64,000 nucleotides of DNA from Saprospiraceae bacterium (GCA_016717265.1 JADKFX010000001.1:2430501-2494500), one strand, 5' to 3'; shown: positions 17,189-26,535, numbered from the stretch's first letter. The notes: generated by a model not told the origin, from the sequence alone. Translations and numbers: made by a program.

Positions 17189-18022
17189 ATGAAAAATCTT
17201 CTTATTTTATTAATTATTGCGGCATTTTTGCCTGCATATGCCCAGATTACGACTCCTGCACCAAGTCCAATGTGTAAATTGGAACAAAAAGTGGGTCTCG
17301 GAACAATTACTGTTGAATATTCCAGACCAGGTAAAAAGGACCGGATCGTTTTTGGTGATGTCGTTTCTTATGGAAAAACCTGGAGAACTGGTGCAAATGC
17401 CTGCACAAAAGTAACGTTTAGCGATGACGTAGAAATTGAAGGCGTAAAAGTTGCAAAAGGAAGTTATGCATTATTTTCAATTCCTGGTGAAAACCATTGG
17501 GAAGTTATGTTCTACAATGATATTACAGTTTCTGGTGTACCCGATAACTATGATATCACAAAAGAAGTAGCGCATATAAAGGTGACTCCTGAATTAATTC
17601 CTTATACTGTTGAAAGCTTTACAATTGATATCAATGAGATCCGGAATGAATCTGCAACTATGAATTTGATTTGGGAAACTACCATGGTCCCAATAAAATT
17701 GAGATTTGATACCGACAGTAAAGTGGTAAAAAATATTGAAAAAGTAATGAGCGGTCCAAGTAGTAATGATTATTATCAAGCTGCTCGTTATTATTATGAT
17801 ACCAATAAAGACATGAATGCTGCAATTCAATGGATCCAGAAATCAAATCAAATGGATGCTCAATTCTGGAAACTTAGAGTTGAATCCTTAATTTTAGCTC
17901 GTCTTGGCAGAAAAGCAGAAGCCATTGAAGCTGCTAATAAATCTAAAGCGAAAGCTATCGAAGCAAAAAATGATGAATATGTGAAAATGAATGAAATGTC
18001 CATTAAAGAATGGAGTAATTAA
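17189..18022 (+). CDS. DUF2911 secreted protein with TPR-like tail
   Basis: The product starts with a signal peptide (MKNLLILLIIAAFLPAYAQ). DUF2911 follows, with the segments GTITVEYSRPGKKDR, YGKTWRTGANA and KVAKGSYALFSIPGENHWEVMFYND. A second domain from about residue 180 looks like a TPR pair (YYQAARYYYDTN, AIQWIQKSNQM). DUF2911 proteins are abundant in Bacteroidota and of unknown function, probably periplasmic. I chose the ATG at 17189 rather than the one at 17141 because the signal peptide begins there. Confidence 0.9.
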   Translation: MKNLLILLIIAAFLPAYAQITTPAPSPMCKLEQKVGLGTITVEYSRPGKKDRIVFGDVVSYGKTWRTGANACTKVTFSDDVEIEGVKVAKGSYALFSIPGENHWEVMFYNDITVSGVPDNYDITKEVAHIKVTPELIPYTVESFTIDINEIRNESATMNLIWETTMVPIKLRFDTDSKVVKNIEKVMSGPSSNDYYQAARYYYDTNKDMNAAIQWIQKSNQMDAQFWKLRVESLILARLGRKAEAIEAANKSKAKAIEAKNDEYVKMNEMSIKEWSN

Positions 18023-18032
18023 ATAAAATAAT

Positions 18033-18073
18033 GGTGGATTGTTGGTTAGTTTCTTCTGCTGACCAACAATCAC
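18033..18073. terminator. Bidirectional terminator hairpin
   Basis: GATTGTTGGTTAG pairs with CTGACCAACAATC (12 of 13 bases) around a loop of about 9 bases. U-rich sequence follows on the minus strand (ATTATTTTATTT) and AACTTTTAAG on the plus strand. It sits between the convergent DUF2911 and symporter genes. Confidence 0.7.
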
Positions 18074-18079
18074 CAACTT

Positions 18080-19738
18080 TTAAGAGGATTCATTTTTTTT
18101 GATTTTCTCAAAGAGAATACTAAGTCCCATTACCATTCCACAAGCAATTACATTATACCAGAGAAATCCTAAATTTGTATATTTAAAAAGTGCTATAATT
18201 GTAATCTGTGCAATAATTGCTGCATAAAACACTGCAGTTCCTTTTATAAATTTAAGGTAAAAGCCGGTAACAAAAATCCCCAGAACTGTACCATAAAAAA
18301 GTGAGCCAATAATATTTATAAATTGGATTAAATTCTCAAATAAAGTCGCATAAAGTGCAAATCCTATGGCTATAAAACCCCAGGCCGCAGTGAAAATTCT
18401 AGACCAAATGATATCCGTTGCAGATTTTGAATATTGAGGAAAATGACGTTTAAAAATATCTACCATGGTGGTGCCTGACAGGGCATTAATTTCTGCCGAT
18501 ATGGAGGACATAGCTGCACATAATATCACCGCAATCATTAAGCCAATAAATCCCTTTGGTAAATAATACAAGATATAATGTAAAAAAATATAATCCCGAT
18601 CATTGGATTCTTGTCCTGGAATATTTTGTTTTACATAACTTCTTACTTCAGTTTGCAATCCCTGGCGATTTGTATTTAGAATTTCTAACGTTGATTTCAT
18701 AGCAGGATTGGACAGATCTATAGGTAAGGTATTCGACAACTGATGGATACTATCATTTCGTTGATTCCAATTTAGAAAAAAGGTTTCATGGTTTAATTTT
18801 AATTCCTGTAATACTTTTTCATTGAAATGGATAGGCGTTTTCTGAAATTGAAAAACAACAAACAATAAAACGCCACATAATAAAATAAAAACTTGCATAG
18901 GAATTTTAAGAATTCCATTCATAATCAGCCCCATTCTGCTTTCGCGAATGTTCTTTCCACTGATGTAGCGTTGCACCTGTGATTGATCTGTTCCAAAATA
19001 TGCAAGTGCTAAGAAAAATCCACCACTTATTCCTGCCCAGAAATTATATCTGCTATTAAAATCAAGATCAAAACTTACAGCATTCGTTTTGTTAGACCAA
19101 CCTGCAATGGTCATAGCATCTGTAAATCCAATGCCTTGCGGTAAATTAAAGAGCATATAAACAAAAATGAATACCATGCCAATAAATATGACCGCCAATT
19201 GTTGCAATTGTGTTTGTGTTACAGCTTTGGATCCACCAGTTACCGTATAAAGAATCACCAGGATGCCAGATATAATATGTGTCCATTGAAGATTCCAGCC
19301 AAAAATCGAAGACAAAATAATACTCGGTGCATATAATGTAATGCCAGCTGCTAATCCTCTTTGTATTAGAAAAATAAATGCTGCAAAGGTCCTGGTTTTA
19401 ACATCAAATCGCTGTTCAAGATATTCATAGGCTGTAAGTACTTTAAGCTTATAAAAATTTGGAATAAAAGTGACGCATATAACAATCATAGCTAATGGCA
19501 ATCCAAAATAGAATTGAACAAATTGCATTCCATCAGAAAATCCTTGTCCTGTTGTAGAGATAAATGTGATTGCACTGGCTTGCGTTGCCATTACAGTAAA
19601 TCCTACCTTCCACCAATTCGTGTTTTGATCGCCTAAAATATAATCTTGTAAGGATCCTTGATTTTTAGTCTTTAGCATGCCGTAAAGTCCAATAAAACCA
19701 AGTGTGCCAATTAGTACAATCCAGTCATAAATACTCAT
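18080..19738 (-). CDS. Sodium:solute symporter (SSS family)
   Basis: The 552-residue product has about 13 transmembrane helices and SSS features: WWKVGFTVMATQASAITFISTTGQGFSDG near the first repeat, then YLEQRFDVKTRTFAAFIFLIQRGLAAG and YFGTDQSQVQRYISGKNIRESRMG. It belongs to the group of sugar, sialate or nucleobase carriers that move solute with sodium across the inner membrane. The substrate is not readable. A long soluble loop near residues 310-375 (VFQFQKTPIHF onward) carries two segments with isolated Asn/Gln-rich character. A 34-residue single-helix peptide gene lies 15 bp upstream and a PIG-L deacetylase gene before that, so the three form one operon. Confidence 0.9.
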   Translation of the reverse strand: MSIYDWIVLIGTLGFIGLYGMLKTKNQGSLQDYILGDQNTNWWKVGFTVMATQASAITFISTTGQGFSDGMQFVQFYFGLPLAMIVICVTFIPNFYKLKVLTAYEYLEQRFDVKTRTFAAFIFLIQRGLAAGITLYAPSIILSSIFGWNLQWTHIISGILVILYTVTGGSKAVTQTQLQQLAVIFIGMVFIFVYMLFNLPQGIGFTDAMTIAGWSNKTNAVSFDLDFNSRYNFWAGISGGFFLALAYFGTDQSQVQRYISGKNIRESRMGLIMNGILKIPMQVFILLCGVLLFVVFQFQKTPIHFNEKVLQELKLNHETFFLNWNQRNDSIHQLSNTLPIDLSNPAMKSTLEILNTNRQGLQTEVRSYVKQNIPGQESNDRDYIFLHYILYYLPKGFIGLMIAVILCAAMSSISAEINALSGTTMVDIFKRHFPQYSKSATDIIWSRIFTAAWGFIAIGFALYATLFENLIQFINIIGSLFYGTVLGIFVTGFYLKFIKGTAVFYAAIIAQITIIALFKYTNLGFLWYNVIACGMVMGLSILFEKIKKNESS

Positions 19739-19753
19739 AGGTTTACAAAATGA

Positions 19754-19858
19754 TTATTTTTTAAAATACATTGTAAATAACCAAAGTAAAAATACATAGA
19801 CTGCAAGTAAAACTCCTACAAGCAAATAATACCGCTTCCAATTTGGTTCGACTGCCAT
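19754..19858 (-). CDS. 34-residue symporter-associated membrane peptide
   Basis: The frame starts 3 bp after the PIG-L stop codon and ends 15 bp before the symporter start. It reads MAVEPNWKRYYLLVGVLLAV, then continues through the same hydrophobic helix (YVFLLWLFTMYFKK), so it is one membrane span with a basic C-terminus. Several transporter families have tiny single-helix partner subunits encoded directly before the permease, and this fits that pattern. The reading is inference, and no named family is claimed. The tight, gap-free placement in a three-gene operon makes it more than a random frame. Confidence 0.65.
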   Translation of the reverse strand: MAVEPNWKRYYLLVGVLLAVYVFLLWLFTMYFKK

Positions 19859-19861
19859 GTA

Positions 19862-22339
19862 TTAAAAACTAATAAGATTAGAAAATAAACGGTAAGAACC
19901 TGGAACACCTGCTTTTAATTGTCGGAACCAGGCTAGGGAGGAATATACAAACCAACCTTTGCCAACTTTTTTAATGAGGATTCCACTATTTAATGCTTTT
20001 TCTTTTGGATCGTTCATACTCAGTATTTCCTCATAGGATGCACTATATTTATTTGGAAAGTACAAACCCCGCTCTTGAATCCAATTATTGAAATCTGCAA
20101 CAGTTATTTTATTCGGTGTGCTGAAAATAGGATGTTCAGGTTTTAAAATTCTTACTTCGGCCGTTTCATCTGTAACGCGATCTCTGGAAATTGACATGCT
20201 ATCAGGGACAAAATTATCGGTTATAAGATCAGCGGTAGTATTATATTGAAATATTACTTTTCCACCTTCATTCATAAAGCGATCTAAATGTTTCTTGCAA
20301 TTTTTTAACTCCTCCTGAGTGTTTAAAGCCCTAATGCCAAATAATAAAACATCATACTGTTGGATACTGAGTTGTGATAAATAAGAAGCAGGAATCTTAG
20401 TTATACCATAACCCATCTTTATCAACGCCTCATCAGCATAATCGCCAGCACCATCTATATAAGCAACCCGCTTTTTTTTGTTAATCAATATATCCGTATT
20501 TATAATTTTTATAGACGCTGGTATCAAAATATTCTGCCAGGGAATATGAGGATACTTTATGTTTTTATATTCATAGGCCTTTTGTTGATTGATAAGAATA
20601 GGAATTTCAATAAATGTTTCTGTTGTTGGATTGCAGCTGATTTCAAAATTTAATATTTGTTTATCTCCAGCTTTTTCAAGTGTATATGCAGCCTTCGCAG
20701 TGTTTGTGCTTTGCAGTTTAGCTTCTGCCAGGGAAATATAACCTTGTTGATTATCTTCATTCGCAGTTATTTGTATTTGAACATTCGCTTTATTTGATTT
20801 TGCAATAAATAGATTATCCACTTGCGTAATCGTAACAGCTGGAATGATATCAAGATTTTGTTTTACTTCACCTAAGACCGGGTCGTCGTTTTTATAAATA
20901 ATGTCTCTTTCAATGATATAGTTTCTACTTAAGATTCGAATGGTAAATTTTGTTGTCAAACTTTTAGTAAGTACAGGGCGATGATGATTCTTTAAATCGT
21001 CAACTTCATACATGCCCCGATGTCGACCATTCCATAACCAAAATGGACTGGTTTTTTCAATTGATTGCGGTATTGAAATTTTAGTTGTCCAAAATATCGA
21101 TTGATTCTTTGCAAATGCGATATTAAAAAGACTATCTTTTGAACAACTCGGAATTGAAATGGACTCAATTCGGGCCTCCACAGGACTCCGAACGATGCAC
21201 TCAGAGCTTACCAAAATACTGCTACCTGGACTTGTAATCCATTTATCGGTAAAGGATTCGGCAAATATTCCGGCACAATCTAAAATGAGATTTTTTACTT
21301 CAGATAGTTTAATCCATTTCCAATGCGAATCTGAAAGTTCTTCTATATAGCGTTCGATTTTTTGTAATGCCGCAATGTTTTTCCAGGGTTCCTTGTAATT
21401 ATAATTGAGAATCAAGGTATCGATAAGCTTATCAACATTTCCGCCTCCATTTATACGGGACCAACTTAGATCCAAGCCATCAAAGGGAGATTTATGTGAA
21501 TTGTCCTTTGCTTGATCAATTCTCTCAAAATATTCAAAGACGCTTCCTCGACTCGAATTGATTCCAAATCCTTGGGATTTATGCATGCTTCTACTTTGTG
21601 CAGCAATTTCGTTATTAGAATAACCATAAGCAGGGTAGTAAGCACCCACATCAAGACTGTATAACCCGGATTTGTCCATAGCGTCAAATTTTTCTTTCCC
21701 ACCAAAGAAAAACCAGGAGGTATTAAAAAATACACCTTGTACAATATGCATGTCTGTTCCTTTGAGTGCATCCAGTTTGTAAAGTGGGCTGTTTGAATAT
21801 TTTGCAGCTTCAAAACCTAGAATTGCAGATGCAGTATGATGTCCATGCGTTTTGCCACTGGTGCGGTGATCAAAGCGATTTATAATGATATCAGGTTTAA
21901 ATTCTCTGATTACCCGAATTACATCCAACAAAACACTATCATGATTCCAAAAACTAAAGGTTTCTTCAGCATTTTTGGAATATCCAAAATCATTTGCTCT
22001 GCTGAAATATTGTATACCCCCATCAATTTTTCTGGCTTCAATTAATTCATTCGTACGGATGACACCAAGATATTCGTCCAGCTCAGACCCGATTAAATTC
22101 TGTCCACCATCTCCTCTGGTTAAGGATAGATAAGCTGTATTTAATTTCAAATCTTTTGATAAACAAGTTATAAGTCTAGTGTTTTCATCATCAGGATGTG
22201 CAGCAATATAAAGTACAGATCCTAGCACTTTTAATTTTTGAATGCCTTCCAAAATTTCACCACTGGTTTTGGATTTTTGAGCAAACAGCGCACTAAGAGT
22301 AATGAAAATAAGGACACAGGTAATTTGAATTTGTCTCAT
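19862..22339 (-). CDS. PIG-L family deacetylase with C-terminal GATase-like domain
   Basis: The 825-residue product has a signal peptide ending near LFAQ. The N-terminal LmbE/PIG-L domain carries the zinc motif AHPDDE (residues near 45) and the later RFDHRTSGKTHGHHT His cluster. The middle, about residues 350-600, looks like beta-sandwich domains. The C-terminal region (from about residue 640, YIDGAGDYADEALIKMG and GGKVIFQYNT) looks like the class I glutamine amidotransferase-like or ThuA-type fold found in many Bacteroidota PIG-L proteins. PIG-L enzymes remove N-acetyl groups from sugars such as GlcNAc derivatives. Being secreted and adjacent to a symporter, it could release a sugar that the symporter imports. 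That link is inference. Confidence 0.87.
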   Translation of the reverse strand: MRQIQITCVLIFITLSALFAQKSKTSGEILEGIQKLKVLGSVLYIAAHPDDENTRLITCLSKDLKLNTAYLSLTRGDGGQNLIGSELDEYLGVIRTNELIEARKIDGGIQYFSRANDFGYSKNAEETFSFWNHDSVLLDVIRVIREFKPDIIINRFDHRTSGKTHGHHTASAILGFEAAKYSNSPLYKLDALKGTDMHIVQGVFFNTSWFFFGGKEKFDAMDKSGLYSLDVGAYYPAYGYSNNEIAAQSRSMHKSQGFGINSSRGSVFEYFERIDQAKDNSHKSPFDGLDLSWSRINGGGNVDKLIDTLILNYNYKEPWKNIAALQKIERYIEELSDSHWKWIKLSEVKNLILDCAGIFAESFTDKWITSPGSSILVSSECIVRSPVEARIESISIPSCSKDSLFNIAFAKNQSIFWTTKISIPQSIEKTSPFWLWNGRHRGMYEVDDLKNHHRPVLTKSLTTKFTIRILSRNYIIERDIIYKNDDPVLGEVKQNLDIIPAVTITQVDNLFIAKSNKANVQIQITANEDNQQGYISLAEAKLQSTNTAKAAYTLEKAGDKQILNFEISCNPTTETFIEIPILINQQKAYEYKNIKYPHIPWQNILIPASIKIINTDILINKKKRVAYIDGAGDYADEALIKMGYGITKIPASYLSQLSIQQYDVLLFGIRALNTQEELKNCKKHLDRFMNEGGKVIFQYNTTADLITDNFVPDSMSISRDRVTDETAEVRILKPEHPIFSTPNKITVADFNNWIQERGLYFPNKYSASYEEILSMNDPKEKALNSGILIKKVGKGWFVYSSLAWFRQLKAGVPGSYRLFSNLISF

Positions 22340-22400
22340 ATGAAATTAATTAGCCAGCAAAGATCATAATATTGGTGATTTTATGGCACCAAAAACCGTT

Positions 22401-22408
22401 TACATTTG
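22401..22408 (+). promoter_or_regulatory. Candidate -7 promoter box for the DAHP synthase gene
   Basis: TACATTTG is a perfect TAnnTTTG box and lies 22 bases before the start codon at 22431. The -33 position 19 bases upstream reads TTT instead of TTG. Confidence 0.4.
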
Positions 22409-22430
22409 TTGTTTATTAAATTTCCAATAA

Positions 22431-23543
22431 ATGAAACCGGCTATAGCATTAAACGATAAAAGGAAAGGACTTATTCTAGGTCCATGTAGCGCAGAATCAG
22501 AAGAACAAATGGATGCCATTGCTCAAGCTATTCTTCATTTTAAAAGTGATTTTGTGAGAGCTGGACTATGGAAGCCTAGGACACGACCGGGTCATTTTCA
22601 AGGTATGGGAGCTGAAGCAATTCCCTGGCTTATCGGAATTCAAAAAAAATATAAGCTTAAAATTTGTACGGAAGTCGCTACAAGTCAACATGTTGAACTT
22701 GCCTTGAAAGCTGGATTTGATGCTCTTTGGATTGGTGCCAGAACAACCGTAAATCCATTTTATGTTCAGGATATTGCGGATGCCCTTAAAGGGGTTGATA
22801 TTCCAGTTTTTGTAAAAAATCCAATCAATCCAGATCTCTTTTTATGGTTAGGTGCAATTGAAAGAATGCTTCAGGTTGGTATACAACGTGTTGCAGCCAT
22901 TCATAGAGGATTTAGTTTCTACGGAAATTCAGTATACAGAAATGTACCCCGATGGCAAATTCCTATTGAGTTGCGCCGACGCATGCCAGATCTTCAAATG
23001 CTGGCGGATATCTCTCATATCAGTGGAAGACCAGATAATTTGTTGGAGATTGCTCAAATAGCCTACGATCTTAATTATGATGGACTTATGGTGGAAGTTC
23101 ACAATCAACCAGAAAAGGCATTAAGCGATGCAGATCAACAAGTGACGGCCGACTTTCTTCAAACTGAAATATTGGATAAATTAATTCTTAGAAGTATTGC
23201 TTCCAATGATTTTGCATTCAATAAACAAATCGAAGCCATTCGAACAGGAATTGACGCTATTGATGAAGAAATCGTTCACTTATTAGCAAAAAGAATGTTA
23301 CTTGCTGAACAAATCGGACTTGAAAAAAAAGAAAATTCCATAGCTATCTTTCAACCAAAACGATGGGATCAAATTGTGGTTAGGCTCTTAGAAATTGGTA
23401 AAAAGGAAGGTTTGAGTGAAGAATTTATTTTTTCTTTAATAGAAGCCATTCATATTGAATCTATTCAGCATCAGAGTCAGAAAATGAATAAGGAAATAGC
23501 TGTATTAGAAGAAGATTTATCAACCCGACTTAATCAGAAGTAA
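22431..23543 (+). CDS. aroF: Bifunctional DAHP synthase / chorismate mutase
   Basis: The first 260 residues are a DAHP synthase of the KDO8P-like class, with GPCSAESEEQ near residue 17, KPRTRPGHFQGMG near 44, ALWIGARTTVNPFYVQ near 99, and the metal and phosphate loops VFVKNPINPDLFL and AAIHRGFSFYGNS. The last 100 residues (from GIDAIDEEIVHLLAKRMLLAEQIG) form an AroQ-type helical chorismate mutase. The fusion links the entry step of aromatic synthesis with the branch to prephenate, which allows feedback control and is common in Bacteroidota. It is a single gene, 92 bp from the divergent PIG-L start. Confidence 0.95.
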   Translation: MKPAIALNDKRKGLILGPCSAESEEQMDAIAQAILHFKSDFVRAGLWKPRTRPGHFQGMGAEAIPWLIGIQKKYKLKICTEVATSQHVELALKAGFDALWIGARTTVNPFYVQDIADALKGVDIPVFVKNPINPDLFLWLGAIERMLQVGIQRVAAIHRGFSFYGNSVYRNVPRWQIPIELRRRMPDLQMLADISHISGRPDNLLEIAQIAYDLNYDGLMVEVHNQPEKALSDADQQVTADFLQTEILDKLILRSIASNDFAFNKQIEAIRTGIDAIDEEIVHLLAKRMLLAEQIGLEKKENSIAIFQPKRWDQIVVRLLEIGKKEGLSEEFIFSLIEAIHIESIQHQSQKMNKEIAVLEEDLSTRLNQK

Positions 23544-23547
23544 AAAA

Positions 23548-23572
23548 ATCCCTTCCGGCAGTGGAAAGGATT
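23548..23572 (-). terminator. Intrinsic terminator of the cupin gene
   Basis: AATCCCTTCC pairs with GGAAAGGATT (one mismatch) and is followed on the minus strand by a run of seven T. It lies 70 bp past the stop of the minus-strand cupin gene and may also slow the convergent aroF transcript. Confidence 0.7.
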
Positions 23573-23642
23573 CATTCAGTTTGGTTTTAACAGATACGAA
23601 GAGTATTCGTATGAAATCTTGTTGGCAAATTGTATGCCAGAC

Positions 23643-24488
23643 TTATGTATCTAAATGAGCATTCCGTTTAGCCATTTTTAATTTTATGTCCATCCATTTG
23701 TTTCCAAGTGCATAATTAATACTTCTGTCAATCGCAAAGTGCTTGGCAAGTTGAACAGCGCCTTTTAATTTCAATCCAAAAGTATTAGATGCCCGAAAAG
23801 AAATTGAAAATCCTCCTTCTATATATTCTATATGATGCCAATACATACTAGGAATGAATAGCGTTTGTCCATGTTCAAGAATGGTTTCATATCCATGAAT
23901 ATATTTTAGACTTGGATATTTTGATTCATCCGGATCGATCATATCCACCAAACAACCTACAGTGAAAGGGACATGATGCAAGTATTTGGATTGTTGTTGA
24001 TCAAATAGTAAGATTCGCTTGCGAGTTTGAAATTGAGTAAGAAAAACATGTGAACAATCTATATCATAATGAATTTTAGTGTAGGAACCTTGCCCTCCAA
24101 AAAACATAAACGGCAATTCATTATAAAAGCCATTCATGATGTTAAATTTTCGAATATCCTTGGCTAATTGAGGCGCATACTTAAAAATATTCCACAAAAA
24201 AATTCGCAAAGGAGTCTCTTTTGTCTGTATTAAATTCAAATAGTCTTTGAATTTCATAGTGGCAGTTGCAGACATATAACTTTTTCCACCTTTACTAAAT
24301 GAACTATCAACAATGGGGACAATTAAATTACCATAGTGTTCTTTGAAGTAATCAATTGTCCAAAGAGTTTTTGCTGGCCAGTCATCAATTAAGTCTGTAA
24401 AAACAACAGGCTTTAATGGATCCAAATAATCAGTTTTAAAACGGTCTTTATTCAGGCCAGATACCTTGTCAATAGGGCTCAGGTTCAT
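23643..24488 (-). CDS. Cupin-like (JmjC-type) domain protein
   Basis: The 281-residue product has the cupin_8/JmjC-like layout. The first metal-binding pair is H140 and D142 in IHYDIDCSHVF, and a later His is in PSMYWHHIEYIEGG near residue 218. The N-terminal segment KPVVFTDLIDDWPAKTLWT is the typical substrate-side start of this group. Such proteins are iron- and 2-oxoglutarate-dependent oxygenases that hydroxylate proteins or small molecules. The target is unknown. It is cytosolic (no signal peptide) and stands alone between terminators and a long empty stretch. Confidence 0.85.
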   Translation of the reverse strand: MNLSPIDKVSGLNKDRFKTDYLDPLKPVVFTDLIDDWPAKTLWTIDYFKEHYGNLIVPIVDSSFSKGGKSYMSATATMKFKDYLNLIQTKETPLRIFLWNIFKYAPQLAKDIRKFNIMNGFYNELPFMFFGGQGSYTKIHYDIDCSHVFLTQFQTRKRILLFDQQQSKYLHHVPFTVGCLVDMIDPDESKYPSLKYIHGYETILEHGQTLFIPSMYWHHIEYIEGGFSISFRASNTFGLKLKGAVQLAKHFAIDRSINYALGNKWMDIKLKMAKRNAHLDT

Positions 24489-24913
24489 AAAAAGCGATTT
24501 GCATTGAAAGTCCTAAATAGGATCAACGAATAGCGCTAAAAATTAGTTCAATAAGCCCATCAAGAAAACGGATTATTATGGACGCTATGATTTATAAATA
24601 GTTGATTTTCATTTGGATGTTATAAATTATTTACAATAAATACATTCAAAATTAGCAATTTATTAATATGTATTTCACAAGCTTAAGTTGAATACAGATT
24701 TGATTTCAACAAGTTCTTAGCCGTCTATTTGAGTGCCTTAAATTGAGATTTAAACAGATAAAATATACGAATCAGCAAAACCAAAATTAATTGTTTTAGA
24801 TTCTATGTTTTTATAAAGCCTCAAAAGTTATTATTCAGATTTTAAATTCGTACATTGAGTTCATTAATCTATTCTACAAGTTCTTAAATTTCAAACAATT
24901 TAAACGCATTAAA
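24489..24913. other. Gene-free intergenic stretch
   Basis: About 425 AT-rich bases with no convincing frame, hairpin or promoter pair. It separates the divergently transcribed cupin gene and a small lipoprotein gene. Confidence 0.6.
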
Positions 24914-25141
24914 ATGAAAAATAATACCTTTTTTCGAATCCTTTTTTCCATGATTTTTGGAATCTATCTCTTGGCACTTCCATCCTGTAAAACCAATCTT
25001 GAACCATCTATAACGGCGGCACAAAAGCAAGACACACTTTTCGTAGATCGAATGGACACGATCATTACGTTTGATCCGAATACACAAGTTGAAGGCATTA
25101 GAATAATAAAACTTACGGATACCATAATTCAGAAAAAATAG
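24914..25141 (+). CDS. Small lipoprotein of unknown function
   Basis: The 75-residue product has a signal peptide with a lipobox ending LPSC at residue 25. A short mature part of about 50 residues follows, with DTLFVDRMDTIITF and VEGIRIIKLTDTII patterns that look like two beta hairpins. I do not recognise a family. It is flanked by long gaps, so it is monocistronic. Its base composition is like that of its neighbours. Confidence 0.65.
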   Translation: MKNNTFFRILFSMIFGIYLLALPSCKTNLEPSITAAQKQDTLFVDRMDTIITFDPNTQVEGIRIIKLTDTIIQKK

Positions 25142-25252
25142 ACCCTTATTAGTATTATTTGCTTTATTTCTAGTGCTTGAAAAATTTGATTGTTCAATGG
25201 CATTAGATTTTATTAAATTCTTTAAATTGTGTTGTCAATTTATTGACTTACA

Positions 25253-25303
25253 GTTAGTTAATTAGTTAATTATTAATTATTACCTATTAATTATTAATAA
25301 AAT
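25253..25303. repeat. AT-rich TTAATTA repeat tract upstream of purM
   Basis: The motif TTAGTTAA / TTAATTA recurs about six times within 50 bases, ending about 25 bases before the purM -33 box. It is nearly self-complementary and has no G+C-rich stem. It could be an UP-like or regulator-binding AT tract. Confidence 0.45.
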
Positions 25304-25327
25304 CCAGGTCTTCAACATATTCGTATA

Positions 25328-25358
25328 TTGGCATCCTAAAGGATTCCTTGTAACTTTG
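25328..25358 (+). promoter_or_regulatory. purM promoter
   Basis: TTG at 25328-25330 and TAACTTTG at 25351-25358 are separated by 20 bases, close to the Bacteroidota consensus TTTG-N19-TAnnTTTG. The start codon is at 25367, only 8 bases past the -7 box, so the transcript would have almost no leader. Confidence 0.6.
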
Positions 25359-25366
25359 CTAAACTT

Positions 25367-26530
25367 ATGGTCAATAGATATCAGTCTTTAGGAGTATCAG
25401 CAGGGAAAGAAGATGTACATCATGCTATTCGGAATTTAGATAAAGGATTATTTCCAAATGCGTTTTGCAAAGTGTTACCAGATTATGTAGCTAAAGATCC
25501 TGATTTTGTCAATTTTATTCACGCCGATACAGCAGGAACAAAAACGAGTTTAGCATATTTATATTGGCTTGAAAATCCTGACCCGGCAATTTGGCATCAT
25601 ATTGCGCAAGATGCAATGGTTATGAACCTTGATGACCTTGCTTGTGTAGGCTGTATCCAGGACATCATTATTTCTTCAACCATTGGCAGAAATAAACACC
25701 TGATCTCCGGAGCCATAATTGAGCATTTAATCGAGGGTACTCAAGCCTTTATTAATAGCATGAAAGCGTTTGATATTCAGATTCATTCAGGCGGGGGAGA
25801 AACAGCCGATGTTGGTGATATCGTTCGCACCATTGATGTTGGCATAACAGCTTTTGGAAGAATTAATAAAACTCAACTCATAGTAAATAATATTCAAGCT
25901 GGTAATGTAATTATTGGTCTGGCTTCATCCGGCCAATCCATTTATGAGAACCAATATAATAGTGGTATCGGTTCAAATGGGCTCACAGCAGCAAGACATG
26001 ATATTTTGAAAAAAAATTATGCAGCTATTGAAGCATCCTTTTCTCCAGAAACAAACAAGGAATTTGTGTATACGGGAAGTTATTCGCTTTCCGATTTATT
26101 TACCTACCAGTCTAATTCGTATTCAATTGGTTCTTTGTTATTGTCTCCTACACGCAGCTATATACCGATTCTGAATGTAATTTTGAATAATTTTCGAAGC
26201 AAAATAGATGGAATTATTCATTGCACTGGTGGTGCACAAACTAAAGTTAAGAAATTTATTTCAGGAGTGCGTGTTGTAAAGAATAATTTATTTCCTTTGC
26301 CACCTGTTTTTGAATTATTAAAGCAACATACTTTATGTTCACCTGCTGAAATGTATGAAGTTTATAATATGGGCCATAGACTTGAAATTTATACAAGTCC
26401 TGAAGTAGCGGAGGAGATTATTGCAATTTCAAAATCCTTTGAAGTCGATGCTCAAATTATTGGTCACGTAGAAGCGAGTCCTGAAACAGAAATCATTATT
26501 AATTCTTCCTTGGGTGAATTTAAATATTAG
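25367..26530 (+). CDS. purM: Phosphoribosylformylglycinamidine cyclo-ligase
   Basis: PurM closes the imidazole ring of AIR using ATP, the step before PurK and PurE. The 387-residue product starts NRYQSLGVSAGKEDVHHAIR, with VVMNLDDLACVG near residue 82 and the nucleotide-binding HSGGGETADVGDIVRTIDVG near 140. The length and C-terminal half fit the larger Bacteroidota PurM form. The start is supported by the conserved N-terminal segment. A small membrane-anchored gene follows after 5 bp. Confidence 0.94.
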   Translation: MVNRYQSLGVSAGKEDVHHAIRNLDKGLFPNAFCKVLPDYVAKDPDFVNFIHADTAGTKTSLAYLYWLENPDPAIWHHIAQDAMVMNLDDLACVGCIQDIIISSTIGRNKHLISGAIIEHLIEGTQAFINSMKAFDIQIHSGGGETADVGDIVRTIDVGITAFGRINKTQLIVNNIQAGNVIIGLASSGQSIYENQYNSGIGSNGLTAARHDILKKNYAAIEASFSPETNKEFVYTGSYSLSDLFTYQSNSYSIGSLLLSPTRSYIPILNVILNNFRSKIDGIIHCTGGAQTKVKKFISGVRVVKNNLFPLPPVFELLKQHTLCSPAEMYEVYNMGHRLEIYTSPEVAEEIIAISKSFEVDAQIIGHVEASPETEIIINSSLGEFKY

Positions 26531-26535
26531 ATACA

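Noticed and set aside
25253..25303. AT repeat tract as a CRISPR-like array
   Set aside because: Units are 7-8 bases with no unique spacers of array length, so it is only a low-complexity tract.
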